Below, in pieces: positions 50,373 through 58,422 of a DNA stretch of 64,000 nucleotides. Source of the stretch: a virus. Position 1 is the stretch's first letter. Every line of letters begins with the position of its first letter. The notes below the pieces were generated by a model. The model was not told the DNA's origin. It saw only the letters and a program-made list of their open reading frames with translations, and searched no databases. The stretch covers positions 1 to 64,000 of the IMG/VR virus record IMGVR_UViG_3300049846_000848. One strand, given 5' to 3'. The translations under genes were made by a program, and so were the position numbers.

Positions 50373-51271
50373 CCAAGAAGCTTAAGGTACTCGATTTATT
50401 TAGCGGCTGCGGAGGTTTTAGCCTAGGTTTGCATCGTACCGGTGGCTATTCTACCGTAGGCTTCTGTGAGATCGATGCTACCTGCCAGAAGGTGCTAGCT
50501 AAGAACTTCCCTGGAGTACCTATACTAAAAGACATTAGAGATTTAAAGTACTTAAAACCCTCCAAGGAACTATGCGAACATAGCCTTAACTATGACTTGT
50601 ACTCTGGAGATATAGACGTTATAACCGCGGGGTGGCCTTGCCAAGGGTACTCGGTCGCAGGTAAGAAGAGAGGATTTAAAGATGAACGAAGTGGACTTTG
50701 GACAGAGGTTAAGAGAGTCATTAAAGAAGTTGGACCTAGATGGGTCATCCTTGAGAACAGTCCCAATCTGCGAAATCTCGGACTTGCAAGAGTCCTTCAA
50801 GATCTCTGGGAGATCGGGTATCATAACATCCGATGGGACATTCTCTCTGCAGAAGCCTACGGTGCCATTCACAAACGAGAACGCATCTATATCATTGCCA
50901 ACCGTGACGGTTATGGACTCGATAGCCAAGCCCATGCCCCCGCGGAAGAAGCACAACGGAGGCGGACAGAAGCCTGGGCTGATTTCAGTCGCGGGAGATG
51001 CCCTGAACCCCGCTTTTACCGAATGGATGATGTCGCTACCAATGGACTGGACCCTTCCTGCGGGATTAGTTCAAACGCAGGAAGACGTAGAGGAGATCCA
51101 GAAGTGGAACGAATCAGAAAGCAACGAGTAAAGCAGTGCGGTAACGGCGTTTATCTACCCATAATCACTGAGATAGGTCGTTATATTCAACACATAGAGC
51201 TGGCTAACAACATTAATAGGCAGTCTATCCCAACTCAATCTAAAGAAGCTAACCAAACATCAACTACTTAG
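50369..51271 (+). CDS. C5-cytosine DNA methyltransferase
   Basis: 300 residues starting with GTG (GGAGAGAC upstream). Motif I LDLFSGCGGFSLG (8-20), motif IV GWPCQGYS with catalytic C91, motif VI ENS (E129), motif VIII AEAYGAIHKRERIYII (R169, R171), and motif X QCGNGVYLP (255-263). Motif IX is not obvious in this frame. The gene methylates cytosine in a short DNA site, probably against host restriction. A second open frame of 149 codons with its own ribosome binding site lies wholly inside. Confidence 0.88.
   Translation: MTKKLKVLDLFSGCGGFSLGLHRTGGYSTVGFCEIDATCQKVLAKNFPGVPILKDIRDLKYLKPSKELCEHSLNYDLYSGDIDVITAGWPCQGYSVAGKKRGFKDERSGLWTEVKRVIKEVGPRWVILENSPNLRNLGLARVLQDLWEIGYHNIRWDILSAEAYGAIHKRERIYIIANRDGYGLDSQAHAPAEEAQRRRTEAWADFSRGRCPEPRFYRMDDVATNGLDPSCGISSNAGRRRGDPEVERIRKQRVKQCGNGVYLPIITEIGRYIQHIELANNINRQSIPTQSKEANQTSTT
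50682..51131 (+). CDS. Overlapping gene inside the C5 methyltransferase (+1 frame), target-recognition-like protein
   Basis: 149 residues, in the +1 frame relative to the methyltransferase, with AGAGAGGA 7 bases before its ATG. It contains DGSSLRT (20-26), SLPTVTVMDS (71-80), NGGGQK (92-97) and GDALNPAFTEWMMSLPMDWT (105-124). The last segment resembles the LPTPT ... LNPxFVEWMMGFPxxWT region found at the C-terminus of many phage and bacterial C5 methyltransferases, near motif IX. So both frames look like methyltransferase parts over the same bases. It could be a separate recognition subunit, be joined by frameshifting, or be a relic. Confidence 0.55.
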   Translation: MNEVDFGQRLRESLKKLDLDGSSLRTVPICEISDLQESFKISGRSGIITSDGTFSLQKPTVPFTNENASISLPTVTVMDSIAKPMPPRKKHNGGGQKPGLISVAGDALNPAFTEWMMSLPMDWTLPAGLVQTQEDVEEIQKWNESESNE

Positions 51272-51279
51272 GCTACTCC

Positions 51280-51309
51280 TTGACTCATCCCTCATTCCGT
51301 CTGTAATAT
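51280..51309 (+). promoter_or_regulatory. Sigma70-type promoter
   Basis: TTGACT (51280-51285), 18-base spacer, TAATAT (51304-51309), just after the methyltransferase stop and 30 bases before the next start. Confidence 0.6.
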
Positions 51310-51338
51310 CCTCCTATAACCACTACTTAGGAGGCATC

Positions 51339-51578
51339 ATGACTTTAAAGCAATATAAGACACTTACCGGAACTTACCTTTATAGCCACAATGAAGGTCG
51401 CCACGGCGAAGACTTCCGTGAAGTCCAGATACATACTAGATCTAACGATGCTGATCCCAACAATAGAATCTATCTAGTCATCATAACTGACGGATTCAGA
51501 TACTTAGATCAATGCCACGTAAAGGGATCTAATAACGCCAAAGAAGCCGCTTTAAAGCTACTTAAGTCGATATCCTAA
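51339..51578 (+). CDS. Small hypothetical protein
   Basis: 79 residues, alpha/beta, no motif. AGGAGG before the ATG and its own promoter upstream. Unknown. Confidence 0.6.
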   Translation: MTLKQYKTLTGTYLYSHNEGRHGEDFREVQIHTRSNDADPNNRIYLVIITDGFRYLDQCHVKGSNNAKEAALKLLKSIS

Positions 51579-51618
51579 ACAACATCTATCGGAATCGTAT
51601 CAATGCTTTAAAAAGGTA

Positions 51619-51649
51619 TTGATCGAGGCTATAGATATGCTACTATACT
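51619..51649 (+). promoter_or_regulatory. Probable promoter for the small membrane-protein pair
   Basis: TTGATC (51619-51624), then an extended -10 TGCTACTAT (TACTAT 51641-51646) with a 16-base spacer; TATACT at 51644-51649 is an alternative -10. A similar TATGCTACGATA stretch lies at 43034-43044 before another small gene. Confidence 0.45.
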
Positions 51650-51665
51650 TGAAAAGGAGGTAAGT

Positions 51666-51746
51666 ATGAGACATGTTTCAAACTCAGACTCGGTACTGTT
51701 AATAGCAGTAGTGATCTGGTTAGTAGCCATACTAAACCAGATCTAG
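51666..51746 (+). CDS. Tiny membrane peptide (26 residues)
   Basis: A short polar start then one hydrophobic helix (LLIAVVIWLVAIL). A strong AAAGGAGGT site precedes the ATG, and the next gene starts one base after its stop, so both would be translated together. Confidence 0.5.
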   Translation: MRHVSNSDSVLLIAVVIWLVAILNQI

Positions 51747-51747
51747 T

Positions 51748-52059
51748 ATGTGGCCCTATCTATTAGTATTAATAGCAGCTGCTTCAACTAATGCGGCGCT
51801 GCCATTCACTCGATTCGCCCAATCAAACTACCTATATCTAATAGGCTTAAGCTCTGCATTAGTATCCAACGTAGCGTGGCTATCATTAGCCCGTATCACG
51901 CCTAAACTAGAACTAGCTAGAGTAGGATTAATATGGGATGCTACCCTAACTATATGTTATTTAGTAGTGCCTATAATGCTAGGGGCTAGATTTAATATGC
52001 AAATGGGATTAGGATTGACTTTAATTATAACAGGCGTCTTAATAGTTAAAGGCGCATAG
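51748..52059 (+). CDS. Four-helix small membrane protein
   Basis: 103 residues with four hydrophobic helices, of a size like small multidrug resistance (EmrE-type) or small holin proteins, but without the SMR Glu in helix 1. Coupled to the tiny membrane peptide before it. Function unknown. Confidence 0.6.
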   Translation: MWPYLLVLIAAASTNAALPFTRFAQSNYLYLIGLSSALVSNVAWLSLARITPKLELARVGLIWDATLTICYLVVPIMLGARFNMQMGLGLTLIITGVLIVKGA

Positions 52060-52071
52060 AGGAGGATATAG

Positions 52072-52803
52072 GTGAGATTAAAACCATTTTTTACTTATTA
52101 TGGAGGAAAATATAGGATTGCTCCTAAATATCCCTCCCCTAAATACGATAAGATAATAGAACCGTTCTGCGGTAGTGCTGGATATTCTCTAACTTATTCT
52201 CAAAAAAGAATTCATTTATATGATGTTAATGAGCGAATAGTAGGGTTATGGAATTATCTAATAAAAGTAGACGAGAAGGAGATCTTAAATTTACCAGAGA
52301 TATTTAATCATATTAGTGAATTAACCAATATTCCCCAGGAAGCTAAATGGTTGATAGGCTTCTGGTGTAATAAGGGATCGTGTGAGCCTAGGAATATGCC
52401 TTCTAGTTGGATGAGATCAGGAGTTAGACCCAATTCTTATTGGGGAGAGGCTATAAAGAATAGAATAGCATCTCAACTTAAACACATAAGGCACTGGAGT
52501 TGTGAGCTTAAAAGTTATAACCAATTAGTAGATAATTCACCCGCTACTTGGTTTATTGACCCTCCTTATTCATCTACTGCGGGAAGGCTATACACTTACG
52601 ATAGTATAGATTACACGCAACTCTCTGAGTTTTGTATGAATAGAAACGGACAGACTATAGTATGTGAATCAGAGGGAGCCTCATGGCTACCGTTCACCCC
52701 CTTATGTGTAGCTAAGGGGTCAGAAAGTCCTAGGGGCGGGAAGAAAATAATAGAATCGATATGGTATAATGACATTAAGATCATCATAGAGGAGGACAAA
52801 TGA
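52072..52803 (+). CDS. D12-class N6-adenine DNA methyltransferase (second copy type)
   Basis: 243 residues, GTG start with GAGGA upstream. FFTYYGGKYR near residue 5, EPFCGSAGYS near 32 (motif I), DVNE near 53, and WFIDPPYSS near 162 (motif IV). It has the intact DPPY, unlike the adenine methyltransferase at 43953. It would methylate adenine in DNA, probably as anti-restriction. Sequence differs clearly from the other copy, so they are not a recent duplication. Confidence 0.82.
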   Translation: MRLKPFFTYYGGKYRIAPKYPSPKYDKIIEPFCGSAGYSLTYSQKRIHLYDVNERIVGLWNYLIKVDEKEILNLPEIFNHISELTNIPQEAKWLIGFWCNKGSCEPRNMPSSWMRSGVRPNSYWGEAIKNRIASQLKHIRHWSCELKSYNQLVDNSPATWFIDPPYSSTAGRLYTYDSIDYTQLSEFCMNRNGQTIVCESEGASWLPFTPLCVAKGSESPRGGKKIIESIWYNDIKIIIEEDK

Positions 52804-53579
52804 ATAAGTTATTGATTTTACTATTAGTATTCACAGTATCATGCGGTAAAAAGCGCCATGGCGTATCAGATGGAGGCGGTGGTAGCTCTAACCCAGCTCA
52901 ACCAGCCCCAGTAGGCACCGTATCGGATCAATATGTCTCAGTACAGCAGGCAGTTATATGCCTATCCACTGACACCAGCTGTACCGCCGAGGAGGATGAG
53001 GTAGTCGAACATGGTCATTCATATTCTAAAGGGCATAGACGCTATAAAAGACTCTTATTGGAGTTCATGAATCCAATGAAGCTAGCCTTAGCTGCCAGCA
53101 CTAGTCTATCTACCGTGATATATACGGCTACCAATAGCGGTAGTATCGTGCTGGGACCATTAACTACGTCTACCTCGACTGGCTTTGAGATAGCACCTAG
53201 CTTCGGTACCGTCAGTGTAGCCTCATTCGACAGTAACGACCTAAAGAAATGTGGCATTAGTGGCACCGATCGCTGTACTACTACCATAGTTAGGGCCTAT
53301 ATTTCTAGTCGCTCACCTAACTTTGTTGAGGATGGTGCTAAAGTGATGATCGGTGGCGTAGTCTTGAGCGATATAGACGGCGTAGGTGAGGCTGTGACGC
53401 TCATATCTGGGCCTATTGGGTCGAATCAGAACCGTATCCGTAACTCTCCGATAGGACAGAATCCATTTGGAGGAGCTGAGACAGATCTAGGCGAGTTAGT
53501 ATTAGATCTAAGCAACGCTAATCTAGGTAGTTACAGCGTGACGGTGGTTATAGAGTTAGCAATTGGGCCGCTACCATAG
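52800..53579 (+). CDS. Predicted lipoprotein, host-like cargo gene
   Basis: 259 residues. Signal peptide MNKLLILLLVFTVS-C with lipobox TVSC at residues 12-15, then a Gly/Ser/Pro linker and a beta-rich domain with extra Cys. It looks like a bacterial outer-membrane or surface lipoprotein rather than a virion protein. Carried lipoproteins often block superinfection or alter the host surface. AGGAGG upstream; overlaps the methyltransferase stop. Confidence 0.65.
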   Translation: MNKLLILLLVFTVSCGKKRHGVSDGGGGSSNPAQPAPVGTVSDQYVSVQQAVICLSTDTSCTAEEDEVVEHGHSYSKGHRRYKRLLLEFMNPMKLALAASTSLSTVIYTATNSGSIVLGPLTTSTSTGFEIAPSFGTVSVASFDSNDLKKCGISGTDRCTTTIVRAYISSRSPNFVEDGAKVMIGGVVLSDIDGVGEAVTLISGPIGSNQNRIRNSPIGQNPFGGAETDLGELVLDLSNANLGSYSVTVVIELAIGPLP

Positions 53580-53589
53580 GAGGTATAAC

Positions 53590-53940
53590 ATGTTGATATT
53601 AGGTGTAATGTTAGCCGGAGCTTTAAGTGGATGTATTATTGGTTATTTCATTGGCCAATCTATTGGATTCGATAGAGGCGTAGCGTTAGCTGAAGTAGCA
53701 GAGAACAATATGGATTACTATAGGGAGTATCTTTTAGAGGAGGTATGGGAGATTAGAAAGACCTTATTATTCAAGACCTCCTATTACGAAGGGATAGTAG
53801 CGGCTCATCTGTTAGCCTTATTACACTGCCTCATAGATGAGAATGATGATACTATTAAGAACTCAGATGAGGTGGTGACTGCCTTCTTAAAGGCATTCCC
53901 TATATTAGGTCAAGGAGAATCTAATGATACTATCAAATAG
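53590..53940 (+). CDS. Small membrane protein
   Basis: 116 residues from the ATG at 53590 after AGGAGGT. An N-terminal Gly-rich transmembrane helix (about 3-27, contains SGC, so lipidation is possible) followed by a helical acidic domain. Unknown. Confidence 0.6.
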   Translation: MLILGVMLAGALSGCIIGYFIGQSIGFDRGVALAEVAENNMDYYREYLLEEVWEIRKTLLFKTSYYEGIVAAHLLALLHCLIDENDDTIKNSDEVVTAFLKAFPILGQGESNDTIK

Positions 53941-54196
53941 GACTGGTCGATACCGTAGCGCTAATGAACCTACTAACTACAACTGCGACGACTGTAATAA
54001 GCCTATATGGACTAGGATTGGAGTGTTTACTCAGTATCATGGCCAATGCTATTACAATAACGATTGTAGTAAGACTGAGCCTGAATCAGTGCTTGTATGG
54101 GATGATAAACTATGGCAAGATACACCTAGACAAAAGATTGTATGCTACGAGTGTAGCAATAAGTATCTAGAATCACGTAAGGGTACAGAACTATAA
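53924..54196 (+). CDS. Cys-rich small protein, possible zinc finger
   Basis: 90 residues with CDDCN near residue 21, single Cys residues in the middle (QCYYNNDC) and CYEC near the end. Probably one or two zinc sites. AAGGAG upstream. Confidence 0.55.
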   Translation: MILSNRTGRYRSANEPTNYNCDDCNKPIWTRIGVFTQYHGQCYYNNDCSKTEPESVLVWDDKLWQDTPRQKIVCYECSNKYLESRKGTEL

Positions 54197-54206
54197 GGAG
54201 GACCAA

Positions 54207-54464
54207 ATGAATCGAGCACAACAATTGAAAGCATTAGTAGCCAAGGCCCACACGTTCGCTAAGGACGCTAACCTAACTTATAACGATAAGAACCTATCGC
54301 TATTCGTTAATGATGGGGGAAGTATTACCATTCAACGTCACTACAACCAGGATACCTCAGTGATAACATTGAGCGAGGAAGAGGCTAAGATTCTAGCTGG
54401 TTTTATTAACAACGCTTATAAACCAATTGATTCTAATGAGTCAGATATGACTATTAATAACTAG
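54207..54464 (+). CDS. Small hypothetical protein
   Basis: 85 residues, alpha/beta. AAGGAGG before the ATG. Unknown. Confidence 0.6.
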   Translation: MNRAQQLKALVAKAHTFAKDANLTYNDKNLSLFVNDGGSITIQRHYNQDTSVITLSEEEAKILAGFINNAYKPIDSNESDMTINN

Positions 54465-54475
54465 AGGAGCATACC

Positions 54476-54781
54476 ATGTCAATCCATGACCAAGCACCGA
54501 TCGTTAAACTAGAGAAGAAAGTAGCTAAGAAGTTCTCAGAAGCCTTAGTATCTGAGATGCGAGGCTTGACTCAGTCCCAACTAGAGGACGAAGTCTTCCG
54601 CTTATCTAAGAACGTAGAAGAAGTAGTTAAAGCCAAGGAAGACGACGAGAAGCTAAAGCAGCTACAGTCCGAGATTAATGAAGCTAGAGGCGTTTATGAT
54701 GACGCTAAGCGCGGGTTGAATCTTAAGATTAAGTTCCTTCTGGCGTTGTATCTAGACAAGTACGGTACTGACTTAAAATAA
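54476..54781 (+). CDS. Small coiled-coil protein
   Basis: 101 residues, helical, Lys/Glu-rich, likely coiled coil. GAGGAG upstream. Unknown. Confidence 0.6.
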   Translation: MSIHDQAPIVKLEKKVAKKFSEALVSEMRGLTQSQLEDEVFRLSKNVEEVVKAKEDDEKLKQLQSEINEARGVYDDAKRGLNLKIKFLLALYLDKYGTDLK

Positions 54782-54791
54782 GGAATTAGCT

Positions 54792-55550
54792 ATGAGTGAA
54801 TTAGAGTGGTTCGATTCATACAATCTCATACATGATAAGCCGCAGCCTAGGGCGTCAGAAAATGCTGCAGTTTATACGGTTCTATATCATACGTTATGGG
54901 AGTTATGCATGTTTAATCATGTCATGGCTAACGTATCGACAGCCCTATTTTCAGACCATGCCTTAATCAACCCCTCTAACTCTCTGAGCTATCGTCAAGC
55001 CCCGTGGCTTAATATTCGTGCTAGTCACGATAATGCTACGGGGCTTATTTCTATAGCCAGCGCATACCATGACCTAGTTGATAAAGGTAGCCAATGGCAT
55101 AAGATCCGTATCTTACCAGACTACTTACACCCCCGCGATATCATCTATTACGGCTACGTCCAGCGTAAATGGTGGTCATACCCACTACTACCTGTATTGT
55201 TTTGTATTCTTTTGATTACAGTTATGACTAGATATAAGACTAGGCCCGGTCTAATTGACTGGATTAAGTCTGGATTTAAGGCTGAGCGACGTAAGATGTT
55301 GAAATCAGATACAGAGATACTAATGTGGATGAGATTCCGGCTACTTAGCCATCGTAAATGCATCTCTCTAATGGCTAAGGTGCTAGAACCTATGATGAAT
55401 AGACGCTTTCACCTACAGTCCAAGCATCCGGTCTATATCATGGACTTAGTCGATATATATTTTAAGCAGGATGATCCTTCTACCCTACACCCGCTGCAAG
55501 AACTAGCCCGTGAGTATGCCTTCCGATGTAACTATAGGAGAGTATTCTAA
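54792..55550 (+). CDS. Hypothetical membrane-associated protein
   Basis: 252 residues. One transmembrane helix near residues 128-146, flanked by an N-terminal domain with SHDNATGLISIAS and LHPRDIIYYGYVQ and a basic C-terminal domain. The SHDN and HPRD segments recur in phage proteins of unknown function that I cannot name. AAGGAA upstream. Confidence 0.6.
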   Translation: MSELEWFDSYNLIHDKPQPRASENAAVYTVLYHTLWELCMFNHVMANVSTALFSDHALINPSNSLSYRQAPWLNIRASHDNATGLISIASAYHDLVDKGSQWHKIRILPDYLHPRDIIYYGYVQRKWWSYPLLPVLFCILLITVMTRYKTRPGLIDWIKSGFKAERRKMLKSDTEILMWMRFRLLSHRKCISLMAKVLEPMMNRRFHLQSKHPVYIMDLVDIYFKQDDPSTLHPLQELAREYAFRCNYRRVF

Positions 55551-55780
55551 TGCCATATACCACTACCCCAGTTCTACTATATCTAGTAAAGCTAACCAAG
55601 GCTCAATGGGTTATAACTGCTGGGGTGGATAAGCCTCTATCCGGCGAGATGATATTTACCAGTGATTTTGAGGCATTGGAATGGGCTACAGCTTATGTAT
55701 CCACTTGGACCGACCGAATCAATCTAATCCCGGTAGATTCTACCTATAAATCCATAAGATTAGAGATAGACCAGCGTTAA
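55550..55780 (+). CDS. Small hypothetical protein
   Basis: 76 residues, alpha/beta. GGAG upstream and a one-base overlap with the previous gene. Last gene before the tail module. Confidence 0.55.
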   Translation: MPYTTTPVLLYLVKLTKAQWVITAGVDKPLSGEMIFTSDFEALEWATAYVSTWTDRINLIPVDSTYKSIRLEIDQR

Positions 55781-55799
55781 GCGTAACTCCTTATTTATT

Positions 55800-55809
55800 C
55801 GTATAATTA
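55800..55809 (+). promoter_or_regulatory. Late promoter motif CGTATAATTA (site 7), before the tail tube gene
   Basis: Exact motif followed by CTAAGA. The leader to the ATG at 55865 is about 50 bases and contains a palindrome CCTTACGTAAGG at 55844-55855 that includes the AAGGAG ribosome binding site. Confidence 0.65.
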
Positions 55810-55864
55810 CTAAGATAGGTGGGACGCCACTTAAGTTACAATACCTTACGTAAGGAGTATTATT

Positions 55865-57112
55865 ATGGCAACTAGAAACTGGCTTGAAAATTGCGGATCA
55901 GGGCGAGAAATCGGCCTAACGCAAGATTTATGGATTTCTACAGAGGTAGGCGGATTCGGAGACGCAGCTACCGGAGGATTATTCCCCGTAGCAGCTGACG
56001 CATTAGAACATTTAGGCTTTACTCTTACTTTTAACCAAGCAAGAGAAGACTCTGAGGCTAGATCTGGACGTTCTGTAGCTACTCGTTTGAGCGGCAAGAA
56101 AGAAGTAACCTGGGAAGGAAACTTCTATATCGTTCCAGCTGACCCTACTGGATCTAACCCTAACCTACCTAATATTCATAAACTATTGAATGGATTGTTT
56201 GGATCATTCGATAACACTAACCCACTAGAAATAGTCTACAGCTTCACCGCATGTACTGACGTATCTCTAAGAGCTTATATCTTAGGCATGCAATACGGTC
56301 AATTAGGTATCGGCTTATATGTCGATACAGCTACTTTCAGCTTACCTGGAGATGGTACAGCTCAAGCTACTTTCGGTGGTGGAGCTCAAGACGTAATCGA
56401 CTCTTATAAAGCTTCTCTATCAGCAGCTACGGTAGCTGCTAACGACGTTGTGTTACAGACAGGTGAAGGCAAGCTATACGACGTAGGCGCAGTAGTAGAC
56501 GTAGTAAATGGTATTACTGGTGCTACAATCGCTACTGGACGTACTATCACCGCTATCGTAGGTGATACTGCTACTCTAAGTGGCGCTCCTTTTAGTGCTA
56601 TCATCGGCGACTTAGTTACCCCAGCTGTACTAGCTTCTACTGGAATGCTTACTAGCGATAACGCTATGGTCGGTATCTCAGGTGAAGTATTGATCGATGG
56701 GTCAGCTTTAGATTGTTCTGTATTGTCAGCTGAGATATCTGTTAGCAATAACTTCACACCTAAGAATAACATCTTTGGAACAGATAAGATCTGTGGATTC
56801 AATAGCGACCAACGCCGTGAGGTTATGGTAACTATGGAGATCGAGATGGATTCTAATACTTACGAGTTATACCGTAAGTCTAAGAGATTTGAATCAGCCG
56901 ACGTTAAACTACGCCTATTCCCTAACAACGGAGATAGCGCTGTAGGTCGTACCTTTACATTTCACATGCCTAAAGTAGAGTTTAATATACCTGCAGTAGA
57001 GTTTCCTGCTGACGGTGTAGTAGCTCTTAGCTTTGAAGGTAAGGCATTATCTAGCGGTGTTCAATCACCTAACGACGAGATGACTCTTAAAGTTGGCCCA
57101 GTAGCTGGATAA
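55865..57112 (+). CDS. Major tail (tube) protein
   Basis: 415 residues. A beta-rich body with GNFYIVPADPTGS, and a later SAEISVSNNFTPKNN segment typical of siphovirus tube proteins. Residues about 176-265 look like an inserted Ala/Thr/Val-rich beta domain, perhaps an Ig-like add-on. Its own late promoter, tandem terminators behind it and position before the chaperone and tape measure genes all fit the tube protein, made in hundreds of copies. Confidence 0.7.
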   Translation: MATRNWLENCGSGREIGLTQDLWISTEVGGFGDAATGGLFPVAADALEHLGFTLTFNQAREDSEARSGRSVATRLSGKKEVTWEGNFYIVPADPTGSNPNLPNIHKLLNGLFGSFDNTNPLEIVYSFTACTDVSLRAYILGMQYGQLGIGLYVDTATFSLPGDGTAQATFGGGAQDVIDSYKASLSAATVAANDVVLQTGEGKLYDVGAVVDVVNGITGATIATGRTITAIVGDTATLSGAPFSAIIGDLVTPAVLASTGMLTSDNAMVGISGEVLIDGSALDCSVLSAEISVSNNFTPKNNIFGTDKICGFNSDQRREVMVTMEIEMDSNTYELYRKSKRFESADVKLRLFPNNGDSAVGRTFTFHMPKVEFNIPAVEFPADGVVALSFEGKALSSGVQSPNDEMTLKVGPVAG

Positions 57113-57148
57113 TCTCAACTAGGACTAGATCCTATAGTAGGATTCATA

Positions 57149-57174
57149 GGGGCTGGGTAACTGGCCCCTTTTTT
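57149..57174 (+). terminator. Rho-independent terminator after the tail tube gene
   Basis: Stem GGGGCTGG/CTGGCCCC (two G-T pairs) with loop GTAA, then TTTTTT. Confidence 0.85.
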
Positions 57175-57270
57175 ATGTTGCATCCTAGCACTTCTGATGA
57201 AGGCTAGTTTACCGGGGAGTGAACGGGCTCGCTGGTTGATACCTCGACTGACTACGGTTAGCGGGAATTA
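57175..57270 (+). other. Structured noncoding segment between two terminators
   Basis: About 96 bases with no reading frame of note. CTAGC-A-CTTC, loop TGAT, GAAG-GCTAG forms a hairpin at 57184-57206; CTGAC, loop TACG, GTTAG forms another at 57248-57261. Flanked by terminators on both sides. It could be a small phage RNA or the remnant of one; no promoter is obvious inside. Confidence 0.3.
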
Positions 57271-57293
57271 GGGGCGGGTAATCCTGCCCCTTT
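57271..57293 (+). terminator. Second terminator-like hairpin
   Basis: Stem GGGGCGGG/CCTGCCCC with one G-T pair, loop TAAT, followed by TTTACTTTTA. The T-run is short. Confidence 0.65.
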
Positions 57294-57317
57294 ACTTTTA
57301 AGCTATTACCTCATCCT

Positions 57318-57327
57318 CGTATAATTA
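57318..57327 (+). promoter_or_regulatory. Late promoter motif CGTATAATTA (site 8)
   Basis: Exact motif followed by CTAGAGA, 33 bases before a gene with a CGGAG site. Confidence 0.65.
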
Positions 57328-57360
57328 CTAGAGATACCTCAATCCCCTTTCGGAGACATT

Positions 57361-57741
57361 ATGGCTCTACAACTAAAGCAATCCCTACAGCTTATCCTAA
57401 GCCAAGATAGCGGCACTGTGCCTAGGCTTAAGATAGCTGATTTTGATGAGGCTTTTACTGACGCTACTTCAGTCAACGAAGGTGGAGCATTAGTCCATCG
57501 TATCAATACCGGGGTAACTGACGCAGTTGTCTCTCTAGGTTCTGTAGCTGCCGCTAAAGGGCTAGCTATTATAGCTGATAAAGCTGTATCAATTAAGTTT
57601 AATGATATAGATGGTACTAATAGAAGTCTAACTCTAGTCCCAAATAAGACTAGTGTTATTCATGCTAACTTCACTGCTCTATATCTATCTAATGCTACCG
57701 GCGACACTTCTTACGTGAGATACGTAGTATGGGGCGACTAA
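57361..57741 (+). CDS. Small structural-type protein
   Basis: 126 residues, beta-rich, Ser/Thr/Ala-rich, no motif. First gene after a late promoter within the tail module; probably a virion or assembly component. Confidence 0.55.
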   Translation: MALQLKQSLQLILSQDSGTVPRLKIADFDEAFTDATSVNEGGALVHRINTGVTDAVVSLGSVAAAKGLAIIADKAVSIKFNDIDGTNRSLTLVPNKTSVIHANFTALYLSNATGDTSYVRYVVWGD

Positions 57742-57998
57742 TTAAGCTATTCTACGACTGGATGGCCGCTAGGATATCTAACCTAGAAGGCTATCGCAAG
57801 TGGTCTGTAATGGCCTCTATTGTCGTATTAGCTGCAGTATTTCGCCACCTAAGTTATATCAGTGGTGCTGAGTGGGTGCATGTTATGGAAGTAACAGTCG
57901 TAGCATTCTTCGGTACCAACTTAAGTGAACACGCTATTAAAGCCTACAAAGACATAAAGTCGACCGTAGGATCTATATCTAAAGGATTAGGAGATTAA
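57729..57998 (+). CDS. Small membrane protein, possible holin
   Basis: 89 residues with two hydrophobic helices (about 26-44 and 52-66) and a charged C-terminal helix. Size and layout fit a class II holin, but phage membrane proteins of other roles look alike. Overlaps the previous gene by 13 bases. Confidence 0.45.
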   Translation: MGRLIKLFYDWMAARISNLEGYRKWSVMASIVVLAAVFRHLSYISGAEWVHVMEVTVVAFFGTNLSEHAIKAYKDIKSTVGSISKGLGD

Positions 57999-57999
57999 C

Positions 58000-58422
58000 A
58001 TGGCTATCAAGAAGATTGACATCAATGCAGAGCATAAGTACGTATCATTGGCTGACGATGCCATAGATAGAGAGAAGTCTAACTTAGAAGAATACGCTAA
58101 AGACTTTAATATCAAGCACTTAGTATTCGATCCTACTAAGCAGCCTACATTCTTCATCTTAAAGAATCTATCAGCCGATCAATACTCTAAGTTGATCTCT
58201 ACTTTTATGCGCTTTGACTTTAAGACTGGTGGATTAGTAGGTAAAGAAGACGGTGACATCATGGCTATGTCATTCAGTGCCTTTGAGATGGGATGTAAAG
58301 AGCTAGAGGATGGAGGTAAACGATCTCCAGCTAACTTTAAAGAGCTCCCTATGAGCGTAGTACAGGAAGTGTCTAACGCGGTGATGGGGTTAGCTCAGTT
58401 AAATGAGTCTGAAAAAAAGTAA
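58000..58422 (+). CDS. Tail assembly chaperone, short (G-like) product
   Basis: 140 residues, alpha/beta then helical, ending ESEKK at a slippery A-AAA-AAG site followed at once by TAA. Position between the tube and tape measure genes is that of the lambda G/GT chaperones that guide tape measure and tube assembly. GGAG precedes the ATG. Confidence 0.75.
   Translation: MAIKKIDINAEHKYVSLADDAIDREKSNLEEYAKDFNIKHLVFDPTKQPTFFILKNLSADQYSKLISTFMRFDFKTGGLVGKEDGDIMAMSFSAFEMGCKELEDGGKRSPANFKELPMSVVQEVSNAVMGLAQLNESEKK

Noticed and set aside
50570-50956. 128-codon minus-strand frame inside the cytosine methyltransferase
   Set aside because: No binding site and no recognisable segments, unlike the plus-strand inner frame at 50682.
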